64,000 nucleotides of DNA from Massilia brevitalea (GCF_030711405.1 NZ_JAULSI010000004.1:109611-173610), one strand, 5' to 3'; positions 20,672 through 31,926 are shown, counted from the stretch's first letter. Notes: generated by a model not told the origin, from the sequence alone. Numbers and translations: made by a program.

Positions 20672-21847
20672 TCAGCTTGCCGCAGGAGCAGGCGCAGCGG
20701 CAGGAACAGCCGTGCGTACCTTCACCGCCATGTCCGCCTTGAGCTTCTGGGTGCCGCTCACGATCACGCGTTCGCCTTCCTTCAGCCCGTCCTCGACCAG
20801 CCACTGGCCATTCGCCAGGGCCCCGGTGCGCACCGGCCGCAACACCGTCTTGCCGTTCTCGCCGACCAGCATCACGCTGGCCTCGCCCTTCGGGTTGCGC
20901 GTGACTGCCGGCGCCGGCACCTGGACCACGTTCGGGCGCATGCCCTGGTTCACCGAGGCGCGCACGAACATTCCCGGCAGCAGCAAATGGTCCGGGTTCG
21001 GGAAGCGCGCGCGCAGCGTCACCGCGCCGGTGGCCGGGTCGACGGTCACGCCACTGACTTCCAGCGTGCCCGCGTGCGCATAGGTGCTGCCGTCCTCGAG
21101 CAGCAGCTTGACCTTGGCCTGCTTGTCGCCGGCGGTCAGCTTGCCGGCGGCGAGGTCGCGGCGCAGGGCCAGGCCTTCCACGCTCGACTGCTGCAAATCG
21201 ACGTACATCGGGTCGAGCTGCTGGATGGTGGTCATCAGGGTGGCCGAGCCGCCCTGCACGTAGGCGCCTTTCGTCACCTGCGAGATGCTGCTGCGTCCGG
21301 CAATCGGCGCGGTGACGCTGGTGTAGCCCAGGTTGATGCGGGCGTTGCTCGCGGCTGCTTCGGCCGCGGCGACGTCGGCGGCGGCCTGCAGCTGCGCGGC
21401 TTCGGCATCGTCGAATTCCTGCTTGCTGATGGCATTACTGACGATGAGCACCTGGTAGCGCTTCAGTTGGGCCGTGCTGCTGGCCAGGTTCGCCTGCGCG
21501 CGCTTGCGCTGTGCCTCGGCGCTGGCCAGGGCGGTGCGGTAGGGGGCGGGGTCGATGCGGTACAGCGGCTGCCCGGCGCGCACGTCGCTGCCTTCCGTGA
21601 AGCTGCGTTCCTGCACGATGCCGTCGACCCGCGCCCGCACCTCGGCCAGCAGCGACGGCGAGGTGCGCCCCGGCAGCTCGACGTCCAGGCGCACGGCGCT
21701 GCGCTGCACGGGGATCACGGTGACTTCGGGCACGGCCGGGGCGGGCGGTTTGGCGTCCTTGCCGCAGGCGGCAAGCAGGCAGGCAAGAAGGAGGGCGCTG
21801 CCGGCGAGCGGCAGTCCCTTGCGGCATTCGGGGAGGTGGAAGGACAT
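20672..21847 (-). CDS. RND efflux periplasmic adaptor lipoprotein (AcrA/MexA-like)
   Basis: 391-residue membrane-fusion protein. The signal peptide ends in a lipobox (LLACLLAAC, acylated Cys at about residue 28), followed by a barrel-sandwich segment (AEVRARVDGIVQERSFTEGSDV), a coiled-coil hairpin rich in Ala, Gln and Arg, and IAGRSSISQVTKGAYVQGG. The C-terminal beta-barrel includes VMLVGENGKTVLRPV. It bridges the inner-membrane pump to an outer-membrane channel. First gene of the four-gene operon adaptor-pump-regulator-kinase; its promoter lies in 21848-22072. Confidence 0.94.
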   Translation of the reverse strand: MSFHLPECRKGLPLAGSALLLACLLAACGKDAKPPAPAVPEVTVIPVQRSAVRLDVELPGRTSPSLLAEVRARVDGIVQERSFTEGSDVRAGQPLYRIDPAPYRTALASAEAQRKRAQANLASSTAQLKRYQVLIVSNAISKQEFDDAEAAQLQAAADVAAAEAAASNARINLGYTSVTAPIAGRSSISQVTKGAYVQGGSATLMTTIQQLDPMYVDLQQSSVEGLALRRDLAAGKLTAGDKQAKVKLLLEDGSTYAHAGTLEVSGVTVDPATGAVTLRARFPNPDHLLLPGMFVRASVNQGMRPNVVQVPAPAVTRNPKGEASVMLVGENGKTVLRPVRTGALANGQWLVEDGLKEGERVIVSGTQKLKADMAVKVRTAVPAAAPAPAAS

Positions 21848-21928
21848 GGAAGAGTGGGTAGTCGGGGTTGGCGAACATCGCGTAGCGGAGCACTATGCCA
21901 CTAGCGAACTAAACTGTGGATGGCTGGG

Positions 21929-21948
21929 ACATTAAGGATTGTTAATGT
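21929..21948 (-). promoter_or_regulatory. Candidate response-regulator box upstream of the RND operon
   Basis: ACATTAA-GGATTG-TTAATGT is a perfect 7-6-7 inverted repeat and also contains two TTAA cores spaced 10 bases apart (21932, 21942). OmpR-family regulators such as PmrA, QseB and CzcR bind TTAA repeats with about one helical turn spacing. It lies 82 bases upstream of the adaptor start codon, in a divergent gap shared with the GGDEF-EAL gene. Assignment to the operon's own regulator is inference. Confidence 0.4.
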
Positions 21949-22072
21949 TTGTCCGCAGACAGACTGGAACGCTGGAGCGGAGGGGCATTCGCGCGCCGTG
22001 GCCATACGCACGCCGCCGGCGCCGATTGCCATGCTAGTATGGCCGCAGGCACTACACGCATCATCCAGGACC

Positions 22073-24182
22073 ATGCATTCCAGCACTGCCATGGAGATCC
22101 AGCGCCGGCTCGATGACTTGCTCGATCATTTGCCGGCAGGCGTCGTCGTGCATGGCGCCGATGGCCGCATCGTCAGCGCCAACAAGCTGGCCTGCGAACT
22201 GCTGGGGCAGAGTCCCCAGCAGCTGAAGGGCGTCGAAGCCAGCGCCGCCGCCTGGGACCTGTTGCGTGCCGACGGCAGTGCCATGCCGACCGAGCAGTTC
22301 CCCGTCAACGTCGTACTGCGCACCGGCATCAAGATCGCACACCTGATCGTCGGCGTCCGGGGGGCGCCGGGCACGCTGCCACGCTGGCTGATCTGCAACG
22401 CCTACCCCGAATTCGACGCGGCCGGCCAGTTGCGCCAGGCCGTGGTGTGCTTCACCGATTGCACCCTGCTCAAGCGCGCCAAGCAGCGCCTGCAAAAGTC
22501 CGAACAGCGCCTGCGCCTGGTGCTGCGGCCCGACCGACGCCCCCTGGGACAACGACCTGGAGAGCGGCGAATTCTATTATTCCGAGCGCTGGTGGCATAT
22601 GCTGGGCTACCAGCCGGGCGAGCTGGCGCCGCATGCCGGGCTCTGGCTCGACCTGGTGCACCCGGACGAGCGGCCCGGCGTCGATGCCTTCATGGCGGCG
22701 CTGGCCGCGGAGCGCCGCGAGAGCTATGCCATCGAATTCCGGCTGCGCCACCGCGACGGCCACTACGTGCCGGTGCTGTCGCGCGGCTTCGTACGGCGCA
22801 ATGCGCAAGGCAAACCCCTGCGCATTTCCGGCACCAACACCGACCTCACCGAGCGCAAGCGCGCCGAGCGCCATATCTACGAGCTGGCGTATTTCGACCA
22901 GCTGACGGGCTTGCCAAACCGGCGCCTGCTCATCGAGGAACTCGACAAGACCCTGGCGCGCAGCCATCGTTCGGGACGCTTCGGGGCCCTGGTCTTCCTC
23001 GATCTGGACAACTTCAAGCTGATCAACGACACGATGGGCCACGCCGCCGGCGACGCGCTGCTGCGCCAGGTGGCCGAGCGCCTGCGCCAGACGCTGCGCC
23101 ACAGCGACCACCTGGCGCGCCTGGGCGGCGACGAGTTCGTGCTGGTGCTGGAAGAGCTGGGCGCGTCGGTCGAGGACGCGGTGCGGGAAGCCAATATCGT
23201 GGTCGACAAGCTCAAGCTGGCGCTGAACCAGCCTTACCACCTGGACGACAGCCCCTTCGTGAGTACCCAGAGCATGGGGCTGGTGCTATTCGATGGTGTC
23301 CCGAGCGACGTCGAGATCCTGCTCAAGCAGGCCGACCTCGCCATGTACCAGGCCAAGGCACACGGGCGCAATACCGCGCGCTTCTTCGATCCGGGCATGC
23401 AGGCGTCGGCGGAGCGCCAGGCCGCGCTCGAACGCGCGCTGCGCGAGGGTTTGTCGGCGCACGAGTTCGTGCTGTATTGCCAGCCGCAGTTCAGCAGCGG
23501 CGGCGCGCTGCTCGGGGCCGAGGTGCTGGTGCGCTGGCACCGCGCCGACGGCGTGCTGCTCGGGCCGGACCAGTTCATCGGCCTGGCCGAAGCCTCGGGC
23601 CTGATCGTGCCTCTCGGTCACCACGTGCTCGAAGAGAGCTGCCGCGCACTGGCGCGGTGGCAGGACGATGCGGCGCTGGATAAACTGAAGCTGGCCGTCA
23701 ACGTCAGCGTGCAGCAGCTGCGCAGCGCGGCGTTTCCGGAACAGGTGGCGCGCATCCTGCAGGACACCGGCGCGCCGCCCGCCCAGCTGTGCCTGGAACT
23801 GACCGAAAGCGTGTTCGCCGAAAACGTCGCCGAGATCATCGCGCACATGCACACGCTGTGCGGCATCGGGGTGCAGTTTTCGCTCGACGACTTCGGTACC
23901 GGCTATTCCTCGCTCGCCTACCTGCGCCGCTTTCCACTGGCCGCCCTGAAGATCGACCGCTCGTTCGTGCACGACGTGCACCTCGACCCGGCCGCCGCGC
24001 CGATCGTCGAGGCCATCATCGCCCTGGCGCACGGGCTCCGGCTCGACATCGTTGCCGAGGGCGTCGAGTACGAGGAGCAGCGCAGCTTCCTGGTCGACGG
24101 CGGCTGCGGCGCGCTGCAGGGATATCTGCTGGGGCGGCCGGTGCCGATTGCGGAGTTCGAGCGCCTGTATCGCCGCGCCTGA
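22073..24182 (+). pseudogene. PAS-GGDEF-EAL cyclic-di-GMP protein, frameshifted
   Basis: About 702 residues if intact: two PAS domains (residues ~5-145 and ~150-270), GGDEF (~275-440) and EAL (~450-700), predicted to make and/or break c-di-GMP. The GGDEF motif is intact (LARLGGDEFVLVLEE). In the EAL domain the signature reads EVL (GAEVLVRWH), while LELTES, DDFGTGYSSLAYL and VAEGVEYEEQ are kept. The frame breaks near 22528-22530: after LRLVLR the reading continues one base later as PTDAPWDNDLESGEF. One extra C in GGCCCG explains it. The second part alone is open from 22599, but without its PAS start. No membrane segment. Confidence 0.85.
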
Positions 24183-24253
24183 AACCTGTGCGCCACCTGC
24201 AGCAGCGCGCATGCAGCGCAGCGCCGCATCCCGTTTTGCAGCGTGACATAGAT

Positions 24254-24273
24254 CCCTGTTTTTACAGGGGTTT
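24254..24273 (+). terminator. Intrinsic terminator-like hairpin
   Basis: CCCTGT (24254-24259), loop TTTT and ACAGGG (24264-24269) are followed by GTTTT. It lies 72 bases after the GGDEF-EAL stop and before the ycaO start. The stem is short, so strength is uncertain. Confidence 0.5.
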
Positions 24274-24350
24274 TCGCATTCTTGCCTTTCGCGCGCGACA
24301 GAAACCACGGATAATGCGCGCATCTTTTCGCGTAAAAATCTGGAATTCCC

Positions 24351-26552
24351 ATGGAAATCAAAGTCAACTTCCTCGACAAGCTGCGCCTGGAAGCCAAGTT
24401 CGACGACTTCACCGTCATCGCCGACCAGCCGATCCGCTACAAGGGCGACGGCTCGGCCCCCGGTCCCTTCGACTACTTCCTGGCCTCGTCGGCCCTGTGC
24501 GCGGCCTATTTCGTGAAGCTGTACTGCGACACCCGCAACATCCCGACCGAAAACATCCGCCTTTCGCAGAACAACATCGTCGACCCGGAAAACCGCTACG
24601 CCCAGATCTTCAAGATCCAGGTCGAGCTGCCGGCCGACATCTCCGACAAGGACCGCCAGGGCATCCTGCGCTCGATCGACCGCTGCACGGTGAAGAAGGT
24701 GGTCCAGCAAGGCCCGGAATTCGTGATCGAGGAAGTCGAGAGCCTGGACGCCGACGCCCAGGCGCTGCTGACCCTGCAGCCCGACGCCAGCGTCGCCACC
24801 TACATCCCCGGCAAGGACCTGCCGCTGGAGCAGACCATCGCCAACATGTCGGGCCTGCTGGCAAGCCTGGGCATCAAGATCGAGATCGCATCCTGGCGCA
24901 ACATCGTGCCGAACGTCTGGTCGCTGCACATCCGCGACGCGCACTCGCCGATGTGCTTCACCAACGGCAAGGGCGCGACCAAGGAAAGCGCGCTGGCTTC
25001 GGCCCTGGGCGAGTACCTCGAACGCATCAGCAACAACCATTTCTATGCCGGTTCCTACTGGGGCGAGGAATTCGCCAACGCCGACTTCGTGCACTATCCG
25101 AACGAGCGCTGGTTCAAGCCCGGCCACCGCGACGCGCTGCCGAAGGAGATCCTCGACGAGTACTCGCTGGAGATCTACGACCCCGAAGGCGAACTGCGCG
25201 GCGCGCACCTGGTCGACACCAACTCCGGCAACGTCAAGCGCGGCATCGTGTCGCTGCCGTTCACCCGTCACTCGGACGGCGAAACCGTCTACTTCCCGGT
25301 CAGCCTGATCGAGAACCTGTACGCCAGTAACGGCATGAGCGCCGGTAACACCCTGGCCGAAGCCCAGGTGCAGTGCCTGTCCGAGATTTTCGAGCGGGCC
25401 GTGAAACGCGCAATCCTGGAAGGCGAATTCGCCCTGCCGGACGTGCCGCAGGACGTACTGAATAAATACCCTGGCATCGTGGCCGGCATCAAGGGCCTGG
25501 AAGAGCAGGGCTTTCCGGTGCTGGTGAAGGATGCCTCGCTCGGCGGCCAGTACCCGGTGATGTGCGTGACCCTGATGAACCCGAAGACCGGCGGCGTGTT
25601 CGCTTCCTTCGGCGCGCACCCGAGCTTCGAGGTGGCGCTGGAGCGCAGCCTGACCGAACTGCTGCAGGGCCGCAGCTTCGAAGGCCTGAACGATTTGCCG
25701 CGGCCGACCTTTGCCAGCGAAGCGGTCACCGAGCCGTACAACTTCGTCGAGCACTTCATCGACTCCAGCGGCGTGGTGTCGTGGCGCTTCTTCAGCGCGA
25801 AATCCGACTACGATTTCGTCGAGTGGGATTTCTCCGGCCACGGCGAGAACTCGAATGCCGACGAAGCGGCGACCCTGCTCGGCATCCTGCAAGAGATGGG
25901 CAAGGAAGTCTATATCGCGGTCCATGACGGCCTGGGCGCCACCGCCTGCCGCATCCTGGTGCCGGGCTATTCGGAAGTCTATCCGGTCGAAGACCTGGTC
26001 TGGGACAACACCAACAAGGCCCTGCTGTTCCGCGAAGACATCCTGAATTTGCACCGCCTCGACGACGATCAGCTGGCCGATCTGCTGGAGCGCCTGGAGA
26101 CCAATGAGCTGGACGAATACGGCGACATCGCCAGCCTGATCGGCATCGAGTTCGACGAGAACACCGACTGGGGCCAGCTGACCGTGCTCGAACTGCGCCT
26201 CCTGATCAACCTCGCGCTGAAGCAGTTCGAACAAGCGCACGAGCTGGTCGGTGCGTTCTTGCAGTACAACGACAACAGCGCCGAACGCCGCCTGTTCTAC
26301 GCGGCGCTGAACGTGGTGCTGGAAGTGATGCTCGACGACGAGCTGGAACTTGGCGACTACGTGCACAACTTCCGCCGCATGTTCGGCGACGCGCGCATGG
26401 ATGCGGCGCTGGGCTCGGTGGACGGACATGTCCGCTTCTTCGGACTCACGCCAACTGGCATGGGCCTCGAAGGACTCGACCGTCATCACCGCCTGATGGA
26501 CAGCTACCGCAAGCTGCACAAGGCGCGTGCCGAGGCGGCGAAGCGCAGCTGA
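24351..26552 (+). CDS. ycaO: OsmC-YcaO fusion protein (ribosomal protein S12 thiomethylation accessory)
   Basis: 733 residues. The first ~150 form an OsmC-like domain (PFDYFLASSALCAAYFVKLYC). The middle ~400 are the YcaO ATP-grasp-like domain, with nucleotide/metal-binding acidic segments in SALASALGEYLERISNNHFY and AEAQVQCLSEIFERAVKRAI. A helical C-terminal extension follows. Length and order match E. coli YcaO, which assists RimO in beta-methylthiolation of S12; natural-product cyclodehydratases share only the YcaO part, and no precursor peptide is seen here. Only a weak ribosome site precedes the ATG. Single-gene unit. Confidence 0.92.
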   Translation: MEIKVNFLDKLRLEAKFDDFTVIADQPIRYKGDGSAPGPFDYFLASSALCAAYFVKLYCDTRNIPTENIRLSQNNIVDPENRYAQIFKIQVELPADISDKDRQGILRSIDRCTVKKVVQQGPEFVIEEVESLDADAQALLTLQPDASVATYIPGKDLPLEQTIANMSGLLASLGIKIEIASWRNIVPNVWSLHIRDAHSPMCFTNGKGATKESALASALGEYLERISNNHFYAGSYWGEEFANADFVHYPNERWFKPGHRDALPKEILDEYSLEIYDPEGELRGAHLVDTNSGNVKRGIVSLPFTRHSDGETVYFPVSLIENLYASNGMSAGNTLAEAQVQCLSEIFERAVKRAILEGEFALPDVPQDVLNKYPGIVAGIKGLEEQGFPVLVKDASLGGQYPVMCVTLMNPKTGGVFASFGAHPSFEVALERSLTELLQGRSFEGLNDLPRPTFASEAVTEPYNFVEHFIDSSGVVSWRFFSAKSDYDFVEWDFSGHGENSNADEAATLLGILQEMGKEVYIAVHDGLGATACRILVPGYSEVYPVEDLVWDNTNKALLFREDILNLHRLDDDQLADLLERLETNELDEYGDIASLIGIEFDENTDWGQLTVLELRLLINLALKQFEQAHELVGAFLQYNDNSAERRLFYAALNVVLEVMLDDELELGDYVHNFRRMFGDARMDAALGSVDGHVRFFGLTPTGMGLEGLDRHHRLMDSYRKLHKARAEAAKRS

Positions 26553-26613
26553 AGGTCGATGGGACGCGAGACGCCGGGTCGTCCCGGCGCCGCGTCCTGG
26601 AATGCCTGGCCAG

Positions 26614-27750
26614 CTAGTCGAGGCTGATACGCAGCACGGTCCCCCCTGCGGCAAACTGGCCTCCGGGGATAGGGCCTGGCACGACACCGTTGTTCGTCAC
26701 ATAGGCCGCACCGTCCCCGCCTATCGCCAGGCCGCCGGGATAGAACAGCTGGTCGTAGATCACCGTCCTGCTTCCGTCAGGATTCACGCGTAGCAGGCGG
26801 CCGGGCGGATTCAATGGAGGATCGCCGAACGAGGCGCCCCTGCCGATTTCCAGCACATACAGGCGCTGCCAGCTGTCGAATGCAAGCGCGACGATGTTGG
26901 TAAAACCGCTCGCATACGTTTGCAGCAGGGTGCCATCCGGCGCCATCCGGTACACGTTGGCGCCGCCGACCGGGAAGGGAAAGCCGGTCAGCTCGCCGAC
27001 ATACAGCCAGCCATCCTTGCCATCGACGATCGTGGTCGGGACCGACTGCATGGGAATGGTCGCGCCGGGTGGCAGCGACAGTTCCGGCGGCGCGAGCACC
27101 ATTCTTGGAGGGAAGGCGGCCAGGGTGGTGATGGTGCGATTCGGCGCAATACCGAAGATCGCATTGGCGCCGGCATCGGCAACGACGCTCTGCCCGGAAG
27201 CGATGGCGATGCCGTTCGGGTTGCTGTCGACGCCGCCGGGTACCGGATCGTGGGTGAACTCGTAGCTGGCGATATCGGCGGCTGATGCACTAAACCTGCC
27301 AAACAGGTTTACCTGCAGCACTTTGCCGAACAGCCAGGCCTTGCGTCCGACACCGTTTCGTGCTGGCGCTGTGGCGCCGAGTCCCATCGCAAGCGCGGCG
27401 CGTCCATCACGGGAAAAGGCGATATGTTGCGGCCCGGTTCCGCCAAAACCACCCGGCTGCGCGGCGACCGAGGGCAGTCCGGTGATGATGCGCTTGGGCG
27501 GGGCGACCCCGCGCGGGTCGACGCGGGTGATTGCCCCGGTTTCGCCATAACAGGCGCTGCGCCCGTCGCCCAGGACAAGGCAGCGTCCGTTTCCGCCACT
27601 GCCGGCCTCGGTAACAAACAGCTGGCCGTTCGGTGCAAATGCCAGACCACGCGGATTGTTCAGGCCGGTGGCAATGACATCGACCTGCGGCGCGGCGTGC
27701 AATGCGGAGGTGGCCACCAGCATGGCCAGCATGAAAAGAAGGCGTGTCAT
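26614..27750 (-). CDS. ScyD/ScyE-family secreted beta-propeller protein
   Basis: 378 residues with a signal peptide (MTRLLFMLAMLVATSALHAA). The mature protein is a six-bladed NHL/SMP-30-like propeller: repeated LxFAPNGxLFV units such as NPRGLAFAPNGQLFVTEAG, IAFSRDGRAALAMG and LAIGGDGAAYVTNNG. The ScyD/ScyE family is named from cyanobacterial scytonemin clusters, but relatives are widespread and mostly uncharacterised. No scytonemin-like genes are nearby, so function is open. The start was set at 27750 because GGGAG lies seven bases upstream; a longer frame to 27957 has no such support. Confidence 0.75.
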   Translation of the reverse strand: MTRLLFMLAMLVATSALHAAPQVDVIATGLNNPRGLAFAPNGQLFVTEAGSGGNGRCLVLGDGRSACYGETGAITRVDPRGVAPPKRIITGLPSVAAQPGGFGGTGPQHIAFSRDGRAALAMGLGATAPARNGVGRKAWLFGKVLQVNLFGRFSASAADIASYEFTHDPVPGGVDSNPNGIAIASGQSVVADAGANAIFGIAPNRTITTLAAFPPRMVLAPPELSLPPGATIPMQSVPTTIVDGKDGWLYVGELTGFPFPVGGANVYRMAPDGTLLQTYASGFTNIVALAFDSWQRLYVLEIGRGASFGDPPLNPPGRLLRVNPDGSRTVIYDQLFYPGGLAIGGDGAAYVTNNGVVPGPIPGGQFAAGGTVLRISLD

Positions 27751-28088
27751 GAGAGACTCCCGAGACAGGTGTGCGCAGACAGCATACGGTTCATCGGGCG
27801 GCAAAATATGCTGGATGGGTGCCGTTTGATACCTGTCAATGATCATCATCGCGCGGTCTCCATTCACCGGGACGCATGGTCCAGAAGTACATTCCGTGCG
27901 CCCATTGCTTGCATTAATCGCAAAAAAATCTGGGAGCGGCTCTTCCCGGCGGCGCACCGACGCGCTAATCTAGCCCGTTCATGCACGTTTCACCGTCCAG
28001 CAAGGATCAGCCGGACCCAGCATTTCGGAAGCACGCAGCACTGCAACACCCTTGCGCAGCCACACCCCCTGTCGAAAGGATGTCCGCC
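27751..28088. other. Divergent intergenic region, 338 bases
   Basis: Lies between the ScyD/ScyE-like gene (minus) and the molybdenum-hydroxylase operon (plus) and should contain both promoters. No gene, strong palindrome or terminator was found. Confidence 0.4.
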
Positions 28089-28603
<515 letters not shown>

Positions 28604-28607
<4 letters not shown>

Positions 28608-29596
28608 CGCCGTTTGCCTATGCCCGCGCCCAGGACGCAAGCGATGCCGTCCGGCTGGCTGCGCTTGCGAATGCCAGCTACCTCGGCGGCGGCACCAACC
28701 TGGTCGATTTGATGCGCGAGACGGTGGCGCAGCCGGCGGCACTGGTCGACGTCAGCGGCCTGCCGGGCGCCATCGAGGTGCGCCTCGATGGCAGTATCCT
28801 GATCGGCGCTGCCGCGAAGAACACGGCCGTGGCCGAGCACCAGGTGGTGCGCCAGCGCTTTCCGCTACTCAGCCGCGCCATTGTGGCCGGCGCCTCGGCC
28901 CAGATCCGCAACATGGCGACCGTTGGCGGCAACATCCTGCAGCGTACCCGCTGCACCTATTTCTACGACAACGAAGGCTCACGCTGCAACAAGCGGTCGC
29001 CGGGGCAGGGCTGCGATGCGGTGGATGGTTTCAACCGCATGCACGCGGTGCTGGGGGCGTCCGACGCCTGCATCGCCACCCATCCGTCCGACATGTGCGT
29101 GGCGCTGGCCGCGCTCGGCGCCATCGTCCACCTGCACGGGCCGCAGGGACAGCGCACGCTGGCCCTCACCGACCTGCATCGCCTGCCCGGGGAACATCCG
29201 GAACAGGAGACCGAGCTGGCACCGGGCGAACTGATCACCGCGGTCGAACTGCCGGCGCTGCCTTTTGCTGCCCGCTCGGCCTATCGCAAGGTGCGCGACC
29301 GTTCCAGCTATGCGTTTGCGCTGGTGTCGGTTGCCGCCGCCATCGACGTACAGGACGGCATCGTGCGCGAGGTGCGCCTGGCCCTGGGCGGCGTGGCCCA
29401 CAAGCCCTGGCGCGCCTGGAAGGCCGAGGGGATGCTGGCGGGGCAGCCGGCAACGGTCGACAACTTCCGCGCCGCCGCCGCGGCCGAGCTGGCGGACGCG
29501 ACGCCGCAAAGCGGCAACGGTTTCAAGATCGGGCTGGCCCGGCGCACGGTCGTCGCCGTTTTGGACGGCCTGGCCGGCAAGGAGGATCAGCCATGA
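28604..29596 (+). CDS. Molybdenum hydroxylase, FAD-binding subunit
   Basis: 330-residue medium subunit. The FAD-binding part has [14 protein letters not shown] and [16 protein letters not shown]. It then has cysteines in [15 protein letters not shown] and [17 protein letters not shown], the arrangement that in PaoB-like subunits holds an extra [4Fe-4S] cluster. The C-terminal CO-dehydrogenase-flavoprotein domain follows. It passes electrons from the iron-sulfur subunit to the final acceptor. Start ATG overlaps the stop of the [2Fe-2S] gene, and its own stop overlaps the large-subunit start, so all three are translationally coupled. Confidence 0.93.
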
Positions 29597-31908
29597 ACAT
29601 CGTCAAGGAAAAAGCGCAGCAGCTGATGAAGAAGGCGGTCGAACTGGCGCCCGACAAGTGGATCGCGGGCGGGCAGCCTGATCCGCTGGGCGACAGCCGC
29701 GAGGGCTACATCGGCATGCCGGTGTCGCGTATCGATGGACCGGCCAAGGTGCAGGGCCAGGCCCAATTTGCCGCCGAATTCGCGCTGGACGGCATGCTGT
29801 ACGCCGCGCCCGTCTACAGCACGGTGGCCAGGGGCCGCATCGCCGGCCTCGACACCGCCGCAGCCGAAGCGGCGCCCGGCGTCGCGCTGGTGCTGACCCA
29901 CAAGAATGCGCCGAAGATGCAGCCCATGCCGGGCTTCCTGAGCGCGCAAAAGGCGGCGGCCGGCGAGAACGTGGCGGTGCTGCAGGACGACCGGGTCCAT
30001 TACAACGCCCAGCCGGTGGCGCTGGTGCTGGCCGATACCCAGGAGCAGGCCGACCATGCTGCTACGCTGGTGCGGGCCGCGTACCAGGCCGAGCCGGCGG
30101 TGACGACCCTGGAAGCCGCGCGTGCCAGGGGCAGCGAGCCGGGCGCCTTTCTCGGCGAGCCGCTCAGGAAAGAGGTGGGCGACGCGGAGGAGCGGCTGGC
30201 GCAGGCCGAGCACAAGATCGACGCTGTCTACCGCACGCCGCGTCACAACCACAATGCGATCGAGCTGCACGGGGTCACCGTGGCCTGGGAAGGTGAAACC
30301 CTGCGTGTGCACGACGCCACCCAGGCCGTCGCCCATGCAGCCTGGTCGCTGGCCCAGGTGTTCGGATTGAAGGAAGAGCAGGTGCGCGTGACGTCGCCGT
30401 TCGTGGGCGGTGGCTTTGGCGGCAAGACCCTGTGGCGGCATCAGGTGCTGGCGGCGGCTGCGGCCCGGGTGGCCGGGCGGCCGGTGCGCCTGGTCTTGTC
30501 GCGCGCGGGCGTGTACCGCGTGGTGGGCGGGCGCGCGCCGACCGAGCAGCGGGTTGCCATCGGCGCCGCTGCGGACGGCAGGTTCGAGGCCATCGTCCAT
30601 ACCGGGCTAACGGCTATGTCCCCGAACAACAATTTCCCGGAACCGTTCATCCTGGCCACCCAAACTATGTACGCGGCCGACAGCTTCCAGCTCGACGTCG
30701 AAGCGGTACGGGTCGACATGCTGGCGAATACTTTCATGCGCGCGCCGGGCGAGGCGGTCGGCACCTTTGCCCTCGAATGCGCGGTCGACGAACTGGCCGA
30801 GCGCCTGGACATCGACCCCATCGAACTGCGCATCCGCAACGAGCCCGAGAAGGACCCGCTGCGCGGCACACCGTTCTCGTCGCGCCATCTGGTGGCAGCC
30901 TGGCGCATGGGCGCCGAGCGCTTCGGCTGGAGTGCGCGCCAGGACAGGCCGCGCATGCGCCAGGAAGGCGAGTGGCTGGTGGGGCTGGGCTGCGCCGCCG
31001 CCACCTATCCCTACCATCGGATGCCGGGCGGGGCGGCGCGCATCACCCTGCGCCGCGACGGCGGCGCGCACGTGGAATTCGCGGCCCACGAAATGGGCAT
31101 GGGCACGGCCACCACGCATGCGATGGTGGCGGCCGAGCGCCTCGGCCTGCCGCTCGAGCGCGTGACGGTGGCCTACGGCGACTCGGCGCTGCCGGGCACG
31201 ATCCTGGCCGGCGGCTCGCAGCAGACGGCGTCGGTCGGGCATGCCGTCATCGAAGCCCAGCGTGCGCTGGTGACGAAACTGCTGGAGCTGGCGCCGACCG
31301 ACTCTGCGCTGCACGGACTGGAGCCGGATGCGCTGGCCGCGCGCGACGGCGGCCTGTGCAAGCGCGACGAGCCGCAGCGCTTCGACAGCTATGCCGACCT
31401 GCTGGGCCGGGCCGGCCTGGACGAGATCAGCGCAGAAGGCGAGGCCCCGGCGCCGCTCGAGACGATGCACTGGGCCATGCATTCCTACGGCGCCATCTTC
31501 TGCGAGGCGCGCGTGAACGTGGTCACGGGCGAGACCCGCGTCACGCGCCTGCTCGGCGCCTACGACTGCGGGCGCGTGGTCAACCCGAAGACGGCCAGCA
31601 GCCAGTTCCGCGGCGGCATGATCATGGGAATGGGCATGGCCCTGATCGAAGAAACCCAGTTCGACGAGCGCAATGGCCGCATCATGAACCCGAGCCTGGC
31701 CGAATACCACGTGCCGGTGCACTTGGACGTGCCCGAGATCGAGGTACTCTGGACCGACATTGCCGATCCGCATGCACCGATGGGCGCGCGCGGCATCGGC
31801 GAGATCGGCATCACGGGCACGAGCGCGGCGATCGTGAATGCGATCTACAACGCCTGCGGCAGGCGGGTGCGCGACTTGCCGGTGACGCTGGACAAGCTGG
31901 TGGACTGA
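29593..31908 (+). CDS. Molybdenum hydroxylase, molybdopterin-binding catalytic subunit
   Basis: 771-residue large subunit that oxidises an aldehyde or N-heterocycle at the molybdenum centre. Family blocks: [20 protein letters not shown], the [20 protein letters not shown] region and [17 protein letters not shown], with the active-site glutamate expected in [20 protein letters not shown]. It resembles PaoC/YagR. GGAGGA precedes the ATG. Maturation needs a molybdenum cofactor and usually a PaoD/XdhC-type insertion factor, which is not in the window. The substrate cannot be predicted from sequence. Confidence 0.94.
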   Translation: MNIVKEKAQQLMKKAVELAPDKWIAGGQPDPLGDSREGYIGMPVSRIDGPAKVQGQAQFAAEFALDGMLYAAPVYSTVARGRIAGLDTAAAEAAPGVALVLTHKNAPKMQPMPGFLSAQKAAAGENVAVLQDDRVHYNAQPVALVLADTQEQADHAATLVRAAYQAEPAVTTLEAARARGSEPGAFLGEPLRKEVGDAEERLAQAEHKIDAVYRTPRHNHNAIELHGVTVAWEGETLRVHDATQAVAHAAWSLAQVFGLKEEQVRVTSPFVGGGFGGKTLWRHQVLAAAAARVAGRPVRLVLSRAGVYRVVGGRAPTEQRVAIGAAADGRFEAIVHTGLTAMSPNNNFPEPFILATQTMYAADSFQLDVEAVRVDMLANTFMRAPGEAVGTFALECAVDELAERLDIDPIELRIRNEPEKDPLRGTPFSSRHLVAAWRMGAERFGWSARQDRPRMRQEGEWLVGLGCAAATYPYHRMPGGAARITLRRDGGAHVEFAAHEMGMGTATTHAMVAAERLGLPLERVTVAYGDSALPGTILAGGSQQTASVGHAVIEAQRALVTKLLELAPTDSALHGLEPDALAARDGGLCKRDEPQRFDSYADLLGRAGLDEISAEGEAPAPLETMHWAMHSYGAIFCEARVNVVTGETRVTRLLGAYDCGRVVNPKTASSQFRGGMIMGMGMALIEETQFDERNGRIMNPSLAEYHVPVHLDVPEIEVLWTDIADPHAPMGARGIGEIGITGTSAAIVNAIYNACGRRVRDLPVTLDKLVD

Positions 31909-31926
31909 GCGACACGCTGGGTGCGG

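Noticed and set aside
24351..26552. YcaO as a natural-product (azole) cyclodehydratase
   Set aside because: The OsmC-YcaO fusion and length match the S12-modification accessory protein, and no precursor peptide, dehydrogenase or export gene lies nearby.
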